Shown: positions 1-6,896 of the stretch, piece by piece
How positions within the stretch are numbered: the first letter of the stretch is position 1
Layout: every line of letters starts with the position of its first letter
Assembly (NCBI GenBank): GCA_027365735.1
Contig: DAHXLY010000012.1
Span: 1 to 38,133 of the forward strand
Reading direction: 5' to 3'
DNA: 38,133 nt
Source of the DNA: Microcaldota archaeon
Lineage (GTDB): Archaea; Micrarchaeota; Micrarchaeia; Micrarchaeales; Micrarchaeaceae
The notes under the pieces: generated by a model
Seen by the model: the letters and a program-made list of their open reading frames with translations, nothing else
Databases searched by the model: none
What the model was told of the DNA's origin: nothing
Program-made: the position numbers and the translations under genes

Positions 1-185
1 ATGTCTGTCCTTCCACGCTCAAATCTGTATTCCCCGCCACTATATTCTAGAACTCCTTTAACAAAATAATCAACAAATCTTGGGCTAAAGTCATGTTCAA
101 GGTTGTCTTTGGTTATCTCGCCGTTTATCTTCTTGAAGGCGAGTAAGACTTTGTCTACAAAACTAACATCCGATTTGATAGCCAC
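1..185 (-). CDS. Hypothetical protein, N-terminal part, downstream partner of the OLD gene (runs off window)
   Basis: A frame opens with GTG at 185 and stays open to the window edge (61 codons and 2 bases), beginning VAIKSDVSFVDKVLLAFKKI. The GTG lies 12 nt after the stop of the OLD-family gene on the same strand, so the two are probably co-transcribed. The visible part is short, charged and probably helical, and I do not recognise it. OLD-family nucleases often have a partner gene (for example the helicase of Gabija), but nothing here identifies the partner type. The start is uncertain because no ATG lies near it. Confidence 0.45.
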   Translation of the reverse strand, partial: MAIKSDVSFVDKVLLAFKKINGEITKDNLEHDFSPRFVDYFVKGVLEYSGGEYRFERGRTD

Positions 186-197
186 ATTGATTACCGA

Positions 198-1805
198 TTA
201 TTTTACTATTTTAGATAGTATATCTTTTATCTTATCTGGAACCTGTTCCGCTTTGATTCTATCTACAACATAATCTGCTAGCAGTACTTTCCACATTTTT
301 GGTAGTTTATCTCCTTTAGATTTTATGTCGTTTATAGTAAAACCATCCTTAATTTTTGTAGTCTCGCCTATTGATCCCAAAAATTCATTGATTAGTTCTG
401 ATGGGTAATATTCTTCTATAGCTTCTTTTTCAAGCTTATAGAAGCTGTCTTTAGATATGGTTCCCTTGTCGAGCAACGCCTTAATCTCAGCGTCCGTTTG
501 TTTTCCAGAATCGGCTATAACATAAACAGGTATATCTGCACCCTTAGATAGTTCAATCCAGAAATCTAGATTGTGCCTTGCTTTGTTTACCCCCTGCATT
601 GGTATTATTGATATGCGCTCGTCAAAGTCCAGATTCAGTAGCTCGGCGCAGCGACTAACGAAGGTCTTATCCGATGTCCCTTCAACGAATACCACTTTAT
701 CTGCCAGCAACAAATCGCTCGGTCTAGCACCTAGTTCAACTATGACTTTTTTGAGTTCATCCTTATCTTTAATCTGTGAAATTTTTGACTCTGCATCCTC
801 TTTTTGAATCAGATAGGTGCCTCCCTGCTTATTTATGAATGTTGTTGAATGTGTGGAAATGAAGAATTGAAAGTTATAGGCTTTCTTTTTTAGATATTCT
901 ATCAACTGTCTTTGGGCATGCGGATGAAGATGCATCTCTGGTTCTTCTATTGCGAAGATTGTTACACCCTTGCTTGATAATTCCTCAATGTATCTTACAA
1001 TTGCAACTACCTCCTGTTGACCACCGCCATGTAAATATATGGGTAATTTTGCGTTGCCCTCGGCCAGAAAAATCTGGTTACTTGAAACTTCTAAATCTTT
1101 ACCATCCAAGACTTGTTGCAAATTGGTTTTTATCTCTCGCCAAGTTCTTTTTTCTACCGGTGCCGTGCTTTGGCTCAGGTTCCTTATAGAATTCTGTGTT
1201 TCGTTATCTAAAAAGGCATTTCTTTCACCTATGGCAGTAACTGACTGATTAGATTGATCCCTTGTAGGTGCTATCAACCTAAAATTATTCTTGGTTTTTG
1301 TAGTTAAAGCCCCTAAAAATTGCGATATTTCATTTTCAGGCTTCAGATTTGCATCCATTGCTTTTATTTTTGTATCGAAGTCGGCAGCAACTTTATTACC
1401 GTCAATTATCTTGACGTTATTTACTGCCAGATCGTTTGTTCTCCAAACTCTTTTTCCTTGATTCGATATAGTCCTTTTTATAGAGACTTCACATTCCGTA
1501 GATTCTGGGATAATCTTGCGTAGATTTTCTGTACTTGTAGACGCAAATTCATCCTTAGTTAGTGCAAGTGTAAGTTCAATTCCTATCTCTAAGTTGGTAT
1601 TCTCATTGAACCATAAATGGTCTGGTACTGCTGCGGGTTTTTCCAATGTCGGATCAAATTCCCTAAAGAAGGTATCCAACGCCTCCAATAGATTAGATTT
1701 TCCAGAGCCGTTTCGACCAGCTAAGATGTTTATAGCGTTGAAGTCTCCTATCGCTACGTCTCTCAAGCTCCTATAGTTTGAAATATTAACGCGTTTTATC
1801 TTCAT
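198..1805 (-). CDS. OLD-family ATPase with C-terminal TOPRIM nuclease domain
   Basis: 535 aa. The N-terminal ABC/RecF-like ATPase has Walker A GRNGSGKS at residues 30-37, a signature-like segment (GGGQQEV, about 260-266), Walker B IFAIEEPEMHLHP at about 282-295 and a switch-like STHS at about 318-321. The C-terminal TOPRIM part starts near residue 370 (VVFVEGTSDK, glutamate at 375) and continues to IADSGKQTDAE at about 430-440. Proteins of this family (OLD, GajA) are ATP-controlled DNA nucleases, and many act in phage or plasmid defence. The DxD expected in TOPRIM reads as a single Asp followed by Ser-Gly, so the metal site may be altered. The gene is first of at least two minus-strand genes and sits in the AT-rich block beside the tRNA-Glu integrase, which suggests an accessory defence function. 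Start ATG at 1805. Confidence 0.85.
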   Translation of the reverse strand: MKIKRVNISNYRSLRDVAIGDFNAINILAGRNGSGKSNLLEALDTFFREFDPTLEKPAAVPDHLWFNENTNLEIGIELTLALTKDEFASTSTENLRKIIPESTECEVSIKRTISNQGKRVWRTNDLAVNNVKIIDGNKVAADFDTKIKAMDANLKPENEISQFLGALTTKTKNNFRLIAPTRDQSNQSVTAIGERNAFLDNETQNSIRNLSQSTAPVEKRTWREIKTNLQQVLDGKDLEVSSNQIFLAEGNAKLPIYLHGGGQQEVVAIVRYIEELSSKGVTIFAIEEPEMHLHPHAQRQLIEYLKKKAYNFQFFISTHSTTFINKQGGTYLIQKEDAESKISQIKDKDELKKVIVELGARPSDLLLADKVVFVEGTSDKTFVSRCAELLNLDFDERISIIPMQGVNKARHNLDFWIELSKGADIPVYVIADSGKQTDAEIKALLDKGTISKDSFYKLEKEAIEEYYPSELINEFLGSIGETTKIKDGFTINDIKSKGDKLPKMWKVLLADYVVDRIKAEQVPDKIKDILSKIVK

Positions 1806-1846
1806 AATTAAAACCGCTTTATCTATACCATCTAAAAATATAGATA

Positions 1847-2317
1847 TTATATGTTATCTGTAATAAATTGGGTTATCGTTTTGAACTCTTCTACAGCATC
1901 TGGCGGGATTATAATGTTGCTAGTAGTCTTCCAGCTTCCATTCCATCTTGATTCAGATATTGAAAAATACTTTTTGCCGTTTTCTTTATACACCGACGCC
2001 CATATTCGTTGGAGCGGTTCGCCGCTATCCTGATCCACAATGGTAAAATTTCTGAAAGCTATAGGTGAAGTTTTGGAATTAACTGTAACGTGATTGGGCC
2101 TTATCATTCGCTCTCGTCCTTGTACGTCTATAAGAATTTCGCCCTTACTCCACAACGCCTCTATAATCAATCTTGTCTTTTCTGGAGATTGCTCCATGCC
2201 CTTTTTTGTTAGCTCCTTATTTAATTCGGCTATACTAAATTTTTGTTTATTCGCAATCCATTGTTCTTTTATCAAGTCCAAAGTAAGCTCTTCTATAGGG
2301 TCCAATAATGATTCCAT
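1847..2317 (-). CDS. Hypothetical protein with probable N-terminal winged helix
   Basis: 156 aa from ATG 2317; a TTG at 2329 would add four residues. A TATA-like ATATTTAAG on the minus strand near 2354 lies about 25 nt before the TTG and 37 nt before the ATG, so both starts are possible. Residues 1-90 have the helix-turn-helix-strand pattern of a winged helix (SPEKTRLIIEALWSKGEILI). The second half is strand-rich with WASVYKENGKKYFSI. I recognise no family. It lies 41 nt upstream of the OLD gene on the same strand, so it may regulate or assist that unit. Confidence 0.6.
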   Translation of the reverse strand: MESLLDPIEELTLDLIKEQWIANKQKFSIAELNKELTKKGMEQSPEKTRLIIEALWSKGEILIDVQGRERMIRPNHVTVNSKTSPIAFRNFTIVDQDSGEPLQRIWASVYKENGKKYFSISESRWNGSWKTTSNIIIPPDAVEEFKTITQFITDNI

Positions 2318-2406
2318 TGCAAACACCAATTTACTTTATGAAGATAAAGCTTAAATATGTATTCCTTCAAAGATGTAAAATATAAAGGATTGCATAAAGT
2401 GATAAA

Positions 2407-2667
2407 ATGTCCAGAAAAAGGTTCGTTGACAAAAATAGAAAGCGTGTTCGCAAAGGCCCTGGAGTATACTCTCTCTTTGCAAAAGGCGCAAAGAAGCCGA
2501 CTTACATAGGTTCGGCTAAAAACCTCAATAGGCGACTATCTGAGCATCAAGGGCAAAAGTATCACACCTTCGAAGTAAAGCACACTAATAGCACTAAAGA
2601 GGCTAGGGGTCTTGAGAGGAAGCTGATAAAGAGAAAAAGACCTAGGCGGAATAAAGTTTATGCCTGA
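2407..2667 (+). CDS. Small GIY-YIG domain protein
   Basis: 86 aa. The GIY-YIG core is visible as GVYSLFAKG at about residue 18 and PTYIGSAKNLNRRLSEH at about 31-47, with the usual arginine in the second motif and a glutamate (EARGLERKLI) further on. The N-terminus and C-terminus are strongly basic (RKRVRKG, KRKRPRRNK). The family comprises structure-specific nucleases (UvrC N-domain, homing endonucleases, SLX1-like). At this size it is a bare catalytic domain. A TATA box AAATATAAAG about 25 nt before the ATG suggests a leaderless mRNA. It is divergent from the winged-helix/OLD unit and probably cargo of the same element. Confidence 0.8.
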   Translation: MSRKRFVDKNRKRVRKGPGVYSLFAKGAKKPTYIGSAKNLNRRLSEHQGQKYHTFEVKHTNSTKEARGLERKLIKRKRPRRNKVYA

Positions 2668-2678
2668 GATGATTGAAT

Positions 2679-2924
2679 ATGGACATAGAAGAGTTGATTG
2701 GTGAGTTTGTTGGCGGTGCAGTCCTTGTCTTAATCGCAGGAGTATCCATATACGCTTTAGTTGCGTTTGGAAATGCTGCATCATCCATGCCGGGCGGCAC
2801 CCAAGCAGTTAGCACAACCAACTACGGCATCCTAGCGATAATGACAATTGTCGGCCTGGCCGGGGTAGGAGGATTCATAAAACTCGCGCAGTGGATAACG
2901 GAAGCTTTTGAAGGCCAATGGTGA
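2679..2924 (+). CDS. Small two-helix membrane protein
   Basis: 81 aa from ATG 2679; a TTG six bases upstream is also in frame. Two hydrophobic segments are visible, about residues 11-30 (GGAVLVLIAGVSIYALVAFG) and 50-70 (ILAIMTIVGLAGVGGFI), joined by a Gly/Ser/Thr-rich loop and ending with an amphipathic helix. It begins 11 nt after the GIY-YIG gene and is probably co-transcribed with it. No family recognised. Small two-helix proteins are common in archaeal viruses and integrated elements, but that link is inference. Confidence 0.6.
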   Translation: MDIEELIGEFVGGAVLVLIAGVSIYALVAFGNAASSMPGGTQAVSTTNYGILAIMTIVGLAGVGGFIKLAQWITEAFEGQW

Positions 2925-2930
2925 ATTTTA

Positions 2931-3098
2931 TTGCTAGGACAAGCAGTTTCAAGTTTAACGAGCCTTCCCACGAACTTAGACTCGGTTAATTGGGCAACAG
3001 GTAGACCATATTCTACGGTAACGCTGAATTCACCTGCTGGCGAAGTTATTTTCGCACCATGGAAGAACTACCAAAGTCACTATAGCTATGCAGAATAA
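2931..3098 (+). CDS. Small ORF in frame after the TGA of the preceding gene
   Basis: TTG at 2931 opens 55 codons to TAA 3096-3098. The product contains VNWATGRPYSTVTLNSP and GEVIFAPWKNY, a non-random mix of aromatic and polar residues that looks like real protein. It lies in exactly the same frame as the two-helix membrane protein, separated only by that gene's TGA (2922-2924) and two codons. It could be a separate small gene, a decayed C-terminal part of a longer protein, or a readthrough extension. Low confidence because of length and start codon. Confidence 0.3.
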   Translation: MLGQAVSSLTSLPTNLDSVNWATGRPYSTVTLNSPAGEVIFAPWKNYQSHYSYAE

Positions 3099-3288
3099 TC
3101 CAATCCATGTAAAAGGTGCCAATACTAGTTTTGATTATCGCTCTCCTTCAAAACCCCCCTCGTTCACTGGCTCAAGATGGTCGGTCATTGCATTCCCTCC
3201 CTCTTTCGCAGTTCACGAGGGGGTCGCCACAACTGGCTTTAAGCTTGCAACCAAGCAGCGGCCATTCTAGCCTTCAAGGAACCTCTGC

Positions 3289-3415
3289 GGCTGCTTCTGG
3301 GCGGGGCAGAAGCAGCCTTGCCCGTTGGGTCGTAGTAGCCGGAGCCGCCGTCCGAACGAAGTTCGGCACGCCCGAACCTGCCCAGAGCAGGTGAAGGGCG
3401 TAAGGCGGCGGAGGC
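3289..3415. ncRNA. Candidate structured RNA or hairpin cluster (strand unknown)
   Basis: This GC-rich segment in the long gap 3099-3557 folds by eye into nested perfect helices. There is an 11-bp stem 3289-3299/3307-3317 with a 7-nt loop. A closing helix 3344-3349/3404-3409 extends through an internal loop to 3338-3340/3413-3415. Inside it are a 6-bp hairpin 3352-3357/3361-3366 with a GAA loop, and a two-part arm 3368-3373/3396-3401 plus 3376-3381/3387-3392 whose internal loop is GA opposite GAA. No convincing ORF overlaps it. I do not recognise an RNA family. It could instead be a recombination or replication structure of the element. Confidence 0.4.
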
Positions 3416-3417
3416 TT

Positions 3418-3562
3418 ACTAAAGACCTCAACTTAAGAGGTATGCTGTATTATTGATGGTTAGAAGTCCCTCGTGAAAACTGAGTGGTCTTTAGCTTGTC
3501 GTCGAGAGCCTACTAAAGGCCTTTTGGGCTATGGGGTCTTTAGTCGTCCTGAGGTCTTTAGT
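3418..3562. repeat. Cluster of 9-bp repeats with 13-bp terminal inverted repeat
   Basis: CTAAAGACC occurs at 3419-3427. Its reverse complement GGTCTTTAG occurs at 3486-3494, 3535-3543 and 3553-3561, and a one-mismatch copy CTAAAGGCC lies at 3513-3521. The outermost copies extend to a perfect 13-bp inverted repeat (3418-3430 and 3550-3562). The last copy overlaps the integrase stop codon. The position beside an integrase fits arm-type binding sites for recombinase or accessory protein, or iterons of an element origin; both are inference. Confidence 0.6.
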
Positions 3563-4325
3563 TGCGGCCGGAAAGTCTAGCTTTCAGACCAGAAGCCCGC
3601 TCTACAGAAAAAGCTTCGTCCACCGCTTTGTAAAGCTCGTCCTTCCGGGTGTTTATGTAGGTCATGGTGGTGCTCGGGTCGCTATGCCTAGCGAACCTGC
3701 TTGACAGCACCACATTCCCGTTGCTTTGGCGTGCGAAGCTGGTTATTGCATAGTGCCTCAGGCTGTGTGTGGTAAGCCTATGCAGCCGCCTAGGCGTACG
3801 CCCGTATGAGTCCTCACTCTGGTCGTAGACTTCGTCCAGCTTTGCCGCTCGGACATACTCCCTGAACACCTTCCGCACGTAGTTCTTCTCAAGGAACGGC
3901 TCGCCCCTAAGGCTATGTCCTGGGTCTGCGAAGAACACGAACCCTCCAGCTTGCGTGATCACTTTGTCGTTCCTGTTTATGAACTCGACAGTCTGCCGAA
4001 AAAGTGGCACTGGAATTAGCATCGTATCAATTACGTGGGCCTTTTCCGTTTTCACGATTAACTCACGCGTCTCGAACTTGATGTCCTTTACATTGACTTT
4101 GACAGCTTCGCCTATCCTCAAACCAAGTTGGGCTTGGTATGAAAACAGTAGGCGAAACTTGTCATTTTCTATTACCTTGAAGAAGGCTTGCACCTCCTGT
4201 TCTGTGAAGCCCTTATTCAGGCTTCCGTACTTAGGAGGTACATTGCCTCTGAAACGTTTTTGTTTGATTTTGTAGATTACGGAGAGAACGTCCTTAATCT
4301 CGTGGAAACTAAGCTGCGGAAGCAC
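3558..4325 (-). CDS. Tyrosine recombinase/integrase, possibly the C-terminal part of a partitioned gene
   Basis: 255 aa from GTG 4325, the first canonical start in the frame. Catalytic residues are visible: Arg in GLRIGEAV, His and Arg in THSLRHYAIT, a second His in FARHSDPSTT and the nucleophilic Tyr in TMTYINTR. The N-terminal SAM-like core-binding domain is largely missing. Upstream of 4325 the same frame stays open for 61 more codons, through the 3' half of tRNA-Glu to a TAG at 4509-4511, with no ATG, GTG or TTG. This is what an integrase gene split at its attachment site would leave. Alternatives are a non-canonical start or a genuinely short integrase. Confidence 0.85.
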   Translation of the reverse strand: MLPQLSFHEIKDVLSVIYKIKQKRFRGNVPPKYGSLNKGFTEQEVQAFFKVIENDKFRLLFSYQAQLGLRIGEAVKVNVKDIKFETRELIVKTEKAHVIDTMLIPVPLFRQTVEFINRNDKVITQAGGFVFFADPGHSLRGEPFLEKNYVRKVFREYVRAAKLDEVYDQSEDSYGRTPRRLHRLTTHSLRHYAITSFARQSNGNVVLSSRFARHSDPSTTMTYINTRKDELYKAVDEAFSVERASGLKARLSGRN

Positions 4326-4411
4326 CTCTTGTATGTGCTTCTTGAGTTTTTCGGGTTCGGTCTCCGTGATGGAACCGAACCGTTTGCTGCTAAATTTCTT
4401 TCCTTTAGCTT

Positions 4412-4429
4412 GGGAACTGAACCCGAGTT
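4412..4429 (-). repeat. Degenerate copy of the tRNA-Glu T-arm (possible att remnant)
   Basis: These 18 bp match 4459-4476, the T-arm of tRNA-Glu, at 16 positions, including 12 consecutive identical bases (TGAACCCGAGTT on the plus strand). The two lie 47 bp apart in the same orientation, and the copy can itself form a T-arm-like GGG/CCC hairpin. It may be a displaced tRNA 3' fragment from an earlier integration, or a recombinase binding repeat. Confidence 0.5.
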
Positions 4430-4448
4430 TGTCGTCGAAAATCTGATT

Positions 4449-4523
4449 TGCTCCCCTCGGGATTTGAACCCGAGTTACAGGGTTGAAAGCCCTGTGTCCT
4501 TGGCCGGACTAGACGAGGGGAGC
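4449..4523 (-). tRNA. tRNA-Glu (anticodon UUC)
   Basis: Acceptor GCTCCCC pairs with GGGGAGC, followed by discriminator A. The D-arm holds TAGTCCGGCCAA, the anticodon stem ACAGGG/CCCTGT encloses loop CTTTCAA with anticodon TTC, and the T-arm TCGGG/CCCGA encloses TTCAAAT. No CCA is encoded and no intron is present. It lies 30 nt downstream of tmk. The 3' half probably serves as attachment site for the adjacent integrase. Confidence 0.95.
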
Positions 4524-4553
4524 CCGAGTAGAATTACAATAAGAAGTATTAAA

Positions 4554-5351
4554 TCATTGTGCAGGGTGGACACCCGCCTCCGGTGGGGGGAAGAGGGCGC
4601 TGCCGTGCAACCTCTGGTTCTCTTCGAATCGCTGAAGCCAGTCGCGGAAATTATCCTTCCACTGCTGTAGGCTTACCCTGCTCGTATCTTTTTGCTTTGG
4701 AAGAAGATCTCTCTCCTCCAAAACGTCGATTATCTTGAAGTGCACGTCCTCTATCGACCCGTTTGCGTCAACATCGACCCAGTTATAGACACCCATGCTG
4801 CCAAGCTTTTCGTAAGCGGCGGCGATCTTCACCTGTTTATCTAGATCATCAAACCTCTCCTTGCCGTCGACCCTGAGCTTCCTCCTTTTTGCCGCGACAT
4901 CAGCATCGGTCCTCAGGAAGAGCACGATGTCCGGTTTCTGCAGGTTCGCCCTCCTGTGAAGGTCGATTACCTCCTCAAGTGTGAGCTGGCCTCCTGATGT
5001 TTCTGCGTAAGCGGCTGTCGACGGCTCCCCCCTGTCCTGGATTATGAACGGCGTGCCATCCCTCTCAATCATGTGCTGATAATCGGCATTCATCCTCTCG
5101 AAATGCTCCACACGGTTCGCCAGGAAAAGCAGTTGTATGTCTCTCACAGACATCTTCTCCCCCTTAAGTTCCTTCCTTATCCACTTGCCGATATTGGAAC
5201 CAGTAGGTTCTCGCTCTTGCAGCGCGAATCCCTGTGTCGTGTAGAAATGGTAGAGCAGCGTAGCCTGCAGTGTCTTTCCGGAGCCGTCGCATCCCTCCAG
5301 CACAATCAACTTGCTCTTATTCACATCAATGGTTTTCTGAACGGTCGCCAT
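4554..5351 (-). CDS. tmk: Thymidylate kinase (dTMP kinase) with C-terminal extension
   Basis: 265 aa. Catalyses ATP-dependent phosphorylation of dTMP to dTDP in the cytoplasm. The P-loop LEGCDGSGKT is at residues 18-27, the TMP-binding segment REPTGS at about 48-53, the DRGEPSTAAY motif (family DRY..ST.AY) at about 109-118, and the lid contains AAKRRKLRVDGKERFD. The family is usually 195-215 aa; here about 55 extra residues (RVSLQQWKDNFRDWLQRF and on) follow, of unknown role. The DR-Gly replacement of DR-Tyr is unusual. ATG 5351 is preceded by a GGTG ribosome site and a TATA element at 5384-5391. Confidence 0.9.
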   Translation of the reverse strand: MATVQKTIDVNKSKLIVLEGCDGSGKTLQATLLYHFYTTQGFALQEREPTGSNIGKWIRKELKGEKMSVRDIQLLFLANRVEHFERMNADYQHMIERDGTPFIIQDRGEPSTAAYAETSGGQLTLEEVIDLHRRANLQKPDIVLFLRTDADVAAKRRKLRVDGKERFDDLDKQVKIAAAYEKLGSMGVYNWVDVDANGSIEDVHFKIIDVLEERDLLPKQKDTSRVSLQQWKDNFRDWLQRFEENQRLHGSALFPPPEAGVHPAQ

Positions 5352-5383
5352 ATCCGCACCAAAGACCTCTCAGCCCATTCGCT

Positions 5384-5391
5384 TATTTAAA
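5384..5391 (-). promoter_or_regulatory. TATA box of tmk
   Basis: On the minus strand the sequence reads CTTTAAATAAG, centred about 36 nt before the tmk ATG. A start site about 26 nt downstream would give a leader of about 10 nt carrying the GGTG motif. Confidence 0.55.
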
Positions 5392-5450
5392 GCTTTCAGA
5401 AACGCAAGGCAAGGAGAGTAAAAGAAAAATGGAAGAAATAGAAAAGGACC

Positions 5451-5750
5451 TCAGCGCCTCGAGGCGAGATCGGAAACCTCAGCGGTCGCCGCACCGCTTT
5501 CGGGGGCCTTTATCATCTGGCCTGTTATTGATACCAGAACTACATCGCCGATGTTCTTGATGTTCTTGAACAAGATGCTCTTGTGCTGCAGCATCCTCTT
5601 GACTTCGTCCCTGTCCATGCTGGACCACTCGTCCATAAGTACCCTGCTCACCTCGCCCTTCTCCAGGTCGACGATGGCATCCCTCACCTCACCGATGTGA
5701 GCCCCTCCGTCGCTGTAGATATCCATGCCGTATATTTCGGAAATCCTCAT
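5451..5750 (-). CDS. PRC-barrel domain protein
   Basis: 99 aa from ATG 5750 (MRISEIYGMDIYS). PRC-barrel hallmarks are visible: an N-terminal MRISEIYGMDIYSDGGAHIG strand pair, VRDAIVDLEKGEVSRVLMD, and the late ILFKNIKNIGDVVLVS strands. Small archaeal PRC-barrel proteins are common and often tied to RNA processing or cell division, but the exact role is not established. A longer in-frame start at 5786 exists. The TATA-like CTTTTTAAAC near 5787-5796 places transcription start after that codon, favouring 5750. Confidence 0.8.
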   Translation of the reverse strand: MRISEIYGMDIYSDGGAHIGEVRDAIVDLEKGEVSRVLMDEWSSMDRDEVKRMLQHKSILFKNIKNIGDVVLVSITGQMIKAPESGAATAEVSDLASRR

Positions 5751-5869
5751 TGAATCGCCTGTTCTGGTTCTATTAGCATAATTCAAGTTTAAAAAGCTTG
5801 CCCATGCCGGTGTTTATCATCGTATTGCGGAACTGCGGCAATTTGACCCGAAAAGCGCCGAGGAAAAGC

Positions 5870-5877
5870 TTAATATA
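5870..5877 (+). promoter_or_regulatory. Promoter of rpoF-DUF655
   Basis: GAGGAAAAGC followed by TTAATATA gives a purine-rich BRE and a TATA box. The predicted start is near 5900, about 30 nt before the rpoF ATG. Confidence 0.55.
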
Positions 5878-5928
5878 CTGTTATGCACAGAAATATACAC
5901 GTCACGGAGAGGGCAGTTAGTGATATAC

Positions 5929-6261
5929 ATGATAGGAAAGAAAACGGAGTCAGAGGAGATGGTTTCGCTCCAAGATGCGAAGGAGGTACTGGAGGCCCGC
6001 AAGAAGGAGGGCGAATTGAGATACGAACAGCAGCTCGCTTACGACCATGCGGCGAAGTTCGCGAAGGCGGAAAAGGGCGCGCCGGAGAAGCTGAAGAAGG
6101 CGCTCAAGGAGTTCGAGCTCAGCGAGAAGGCCCTGGTGAAGGTTGTGGAGATCGGACCGAAGAACATGATGACGCTCAAGCAGATGCTGATGCACGAAAA
6201 CAGGACGTTCAGCGACGAGGAGTTCAGCAAGATAATGGCGGCGATAAAGGCAAGCGCTTGA
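5929..6261 (+). CDS. rpoF: DNA-directed RNA polymerase subunit F (Rpb4)
   Basis: 110 aa, the usual size. It forms the polymerase stalk with subunit E/Rpb7 (encoded here at 20248). The pattern is typical of archaeal Rpb4: an N-terminal region with VSLQDAKEVLEARKKEGEL, a central lysine-rich linker, and the C-terminal HRDC-like helices TLKQMLMHENRTFSDEEFSKIMAAI. ATG 5929 was chosen; a GTG at 5920 is also in frame. DUF655 follows after 22 nt, the conserved archaeal order. Confidence 0.88.
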   Translation: MIGKKTESEEMVSLQDAKEVLEARKKEGELRYEQQLAYDHAAKFAKAEKGAPEKLKKALKEFELSEKALVKVVEIGPKNMMTLKQMLMHENRTFSDEEFSKIMAAIKASA

Positions 6262-6283
6262 TGAATTTGGGGAGGTGGATTGG

Positions 6284-6892
6284 ATGGCAATGCCGGGAGA
6301 GGAGAAACGGGAGGAATACGCAATAGTCCTAGACTTCCTCCTGAGCGGCAAGTCCCACTCCGGCAGGTCTGAGCCGATATCCCAACTCGTGGGTGAGGAG
6401 TGGTTCACCCTTCTCGAGGCGGTGCCGAAGGAGGGGGTCACGCTCAAGTCCGGGGAAAGGGTTTATATCGGAAAAGACGAGAGAGACAAGATTTCGCTTA
6501 TCAAGACAAGGGTCACTTTCGGAGAGCTGACGCAGACCGCCAAGAATGAACTGCCTGCGGCGGTGATGAAGATAGTCAAGGAGCACGAGGCGAAGTTTGT
6601 AAACGTCTTTAACGTGGCTGGGCCGCTCAACATCAGGGAGCACTCGCTCGAGCTGCTGCCGGGCATCGGGAAGAAGCACCTTGAGGCGATACTGAAGGCT
6701 CGACAGGAGAAGAAGTTCGAGAGCTTCAAGGAGATAAACGAGCGCGTCACACTTCTGCAGGATCCGGCAAAGCTGATAACCGACAGGATAATCGAAGAAC
6801 TACAAGGAACCGGAAGGTTCTACATGTTCACGAAGCCATATGTAAAGAGAGAGGACAGCGGCTTCAGGGGCGGAGGAAGGGGAAGATACTGA
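6284..6892 (+). CDS. DUF655 family protein, predicted RNA-binding with HhH motif
   Basis: 202 aa. The N-terminal half has the family's EEYAIVLDFL and a strand-rich OB-like region with SGERVYIGKDERDKI. The C-terminal half has a helix-hairpin-helix motif (LELLPGIGKKHLEAIL, about 125-140). A basic Arg/Gly tail (GGGRGRY) ends the protein. The family is archaeal, nearly always next to rpoF, and its role is unproven (translation or transcription coupling suspected). ATG 6284 is chosen because GGGGAGGTGG sits about 5 nt upstream; a GTG at 6275 lies inside that site. Confidence 0.85.
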   Translation: MAMPGEEKREEYAIVLDFLLSGKSHSGRSEPISQLVGEEWFTLLEAVPKEGVTLKSGERVYIGKDERDKISLIKTRVTFGELTQTAKNELPAAVMKIVKEHEAKFVNVFNVAGPLNIREHSLELLPGIGKKHLEAILKARQEKKFESFKEINERVTLLQDPAKLITDRIIEELQGTGRFYMFTKPYVKREDSGFRGGGRGRY

Positions 6893-6896
6893 TTAA

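Noticed and set aside
3088-3394. Two plus-strand frames (60 and 92 codons) in the 3099-3557 gap
   Set aside because: Low-complexity Ser/Leu/Ala composition and overlap with perfect hairpins make them unlikely proteins.
4188-4670. 160-codon plus-strand frame across integrase, tRNA-Glu and tmk
   Set aside because: It crosses a tRNA and two well-supported opposite genes.
5361-5369. AAAGACCTC in the tmk leader, matching the element repeat
   Set aside because: Only nine bases match and another copy lies inside topA; consistent with chance.
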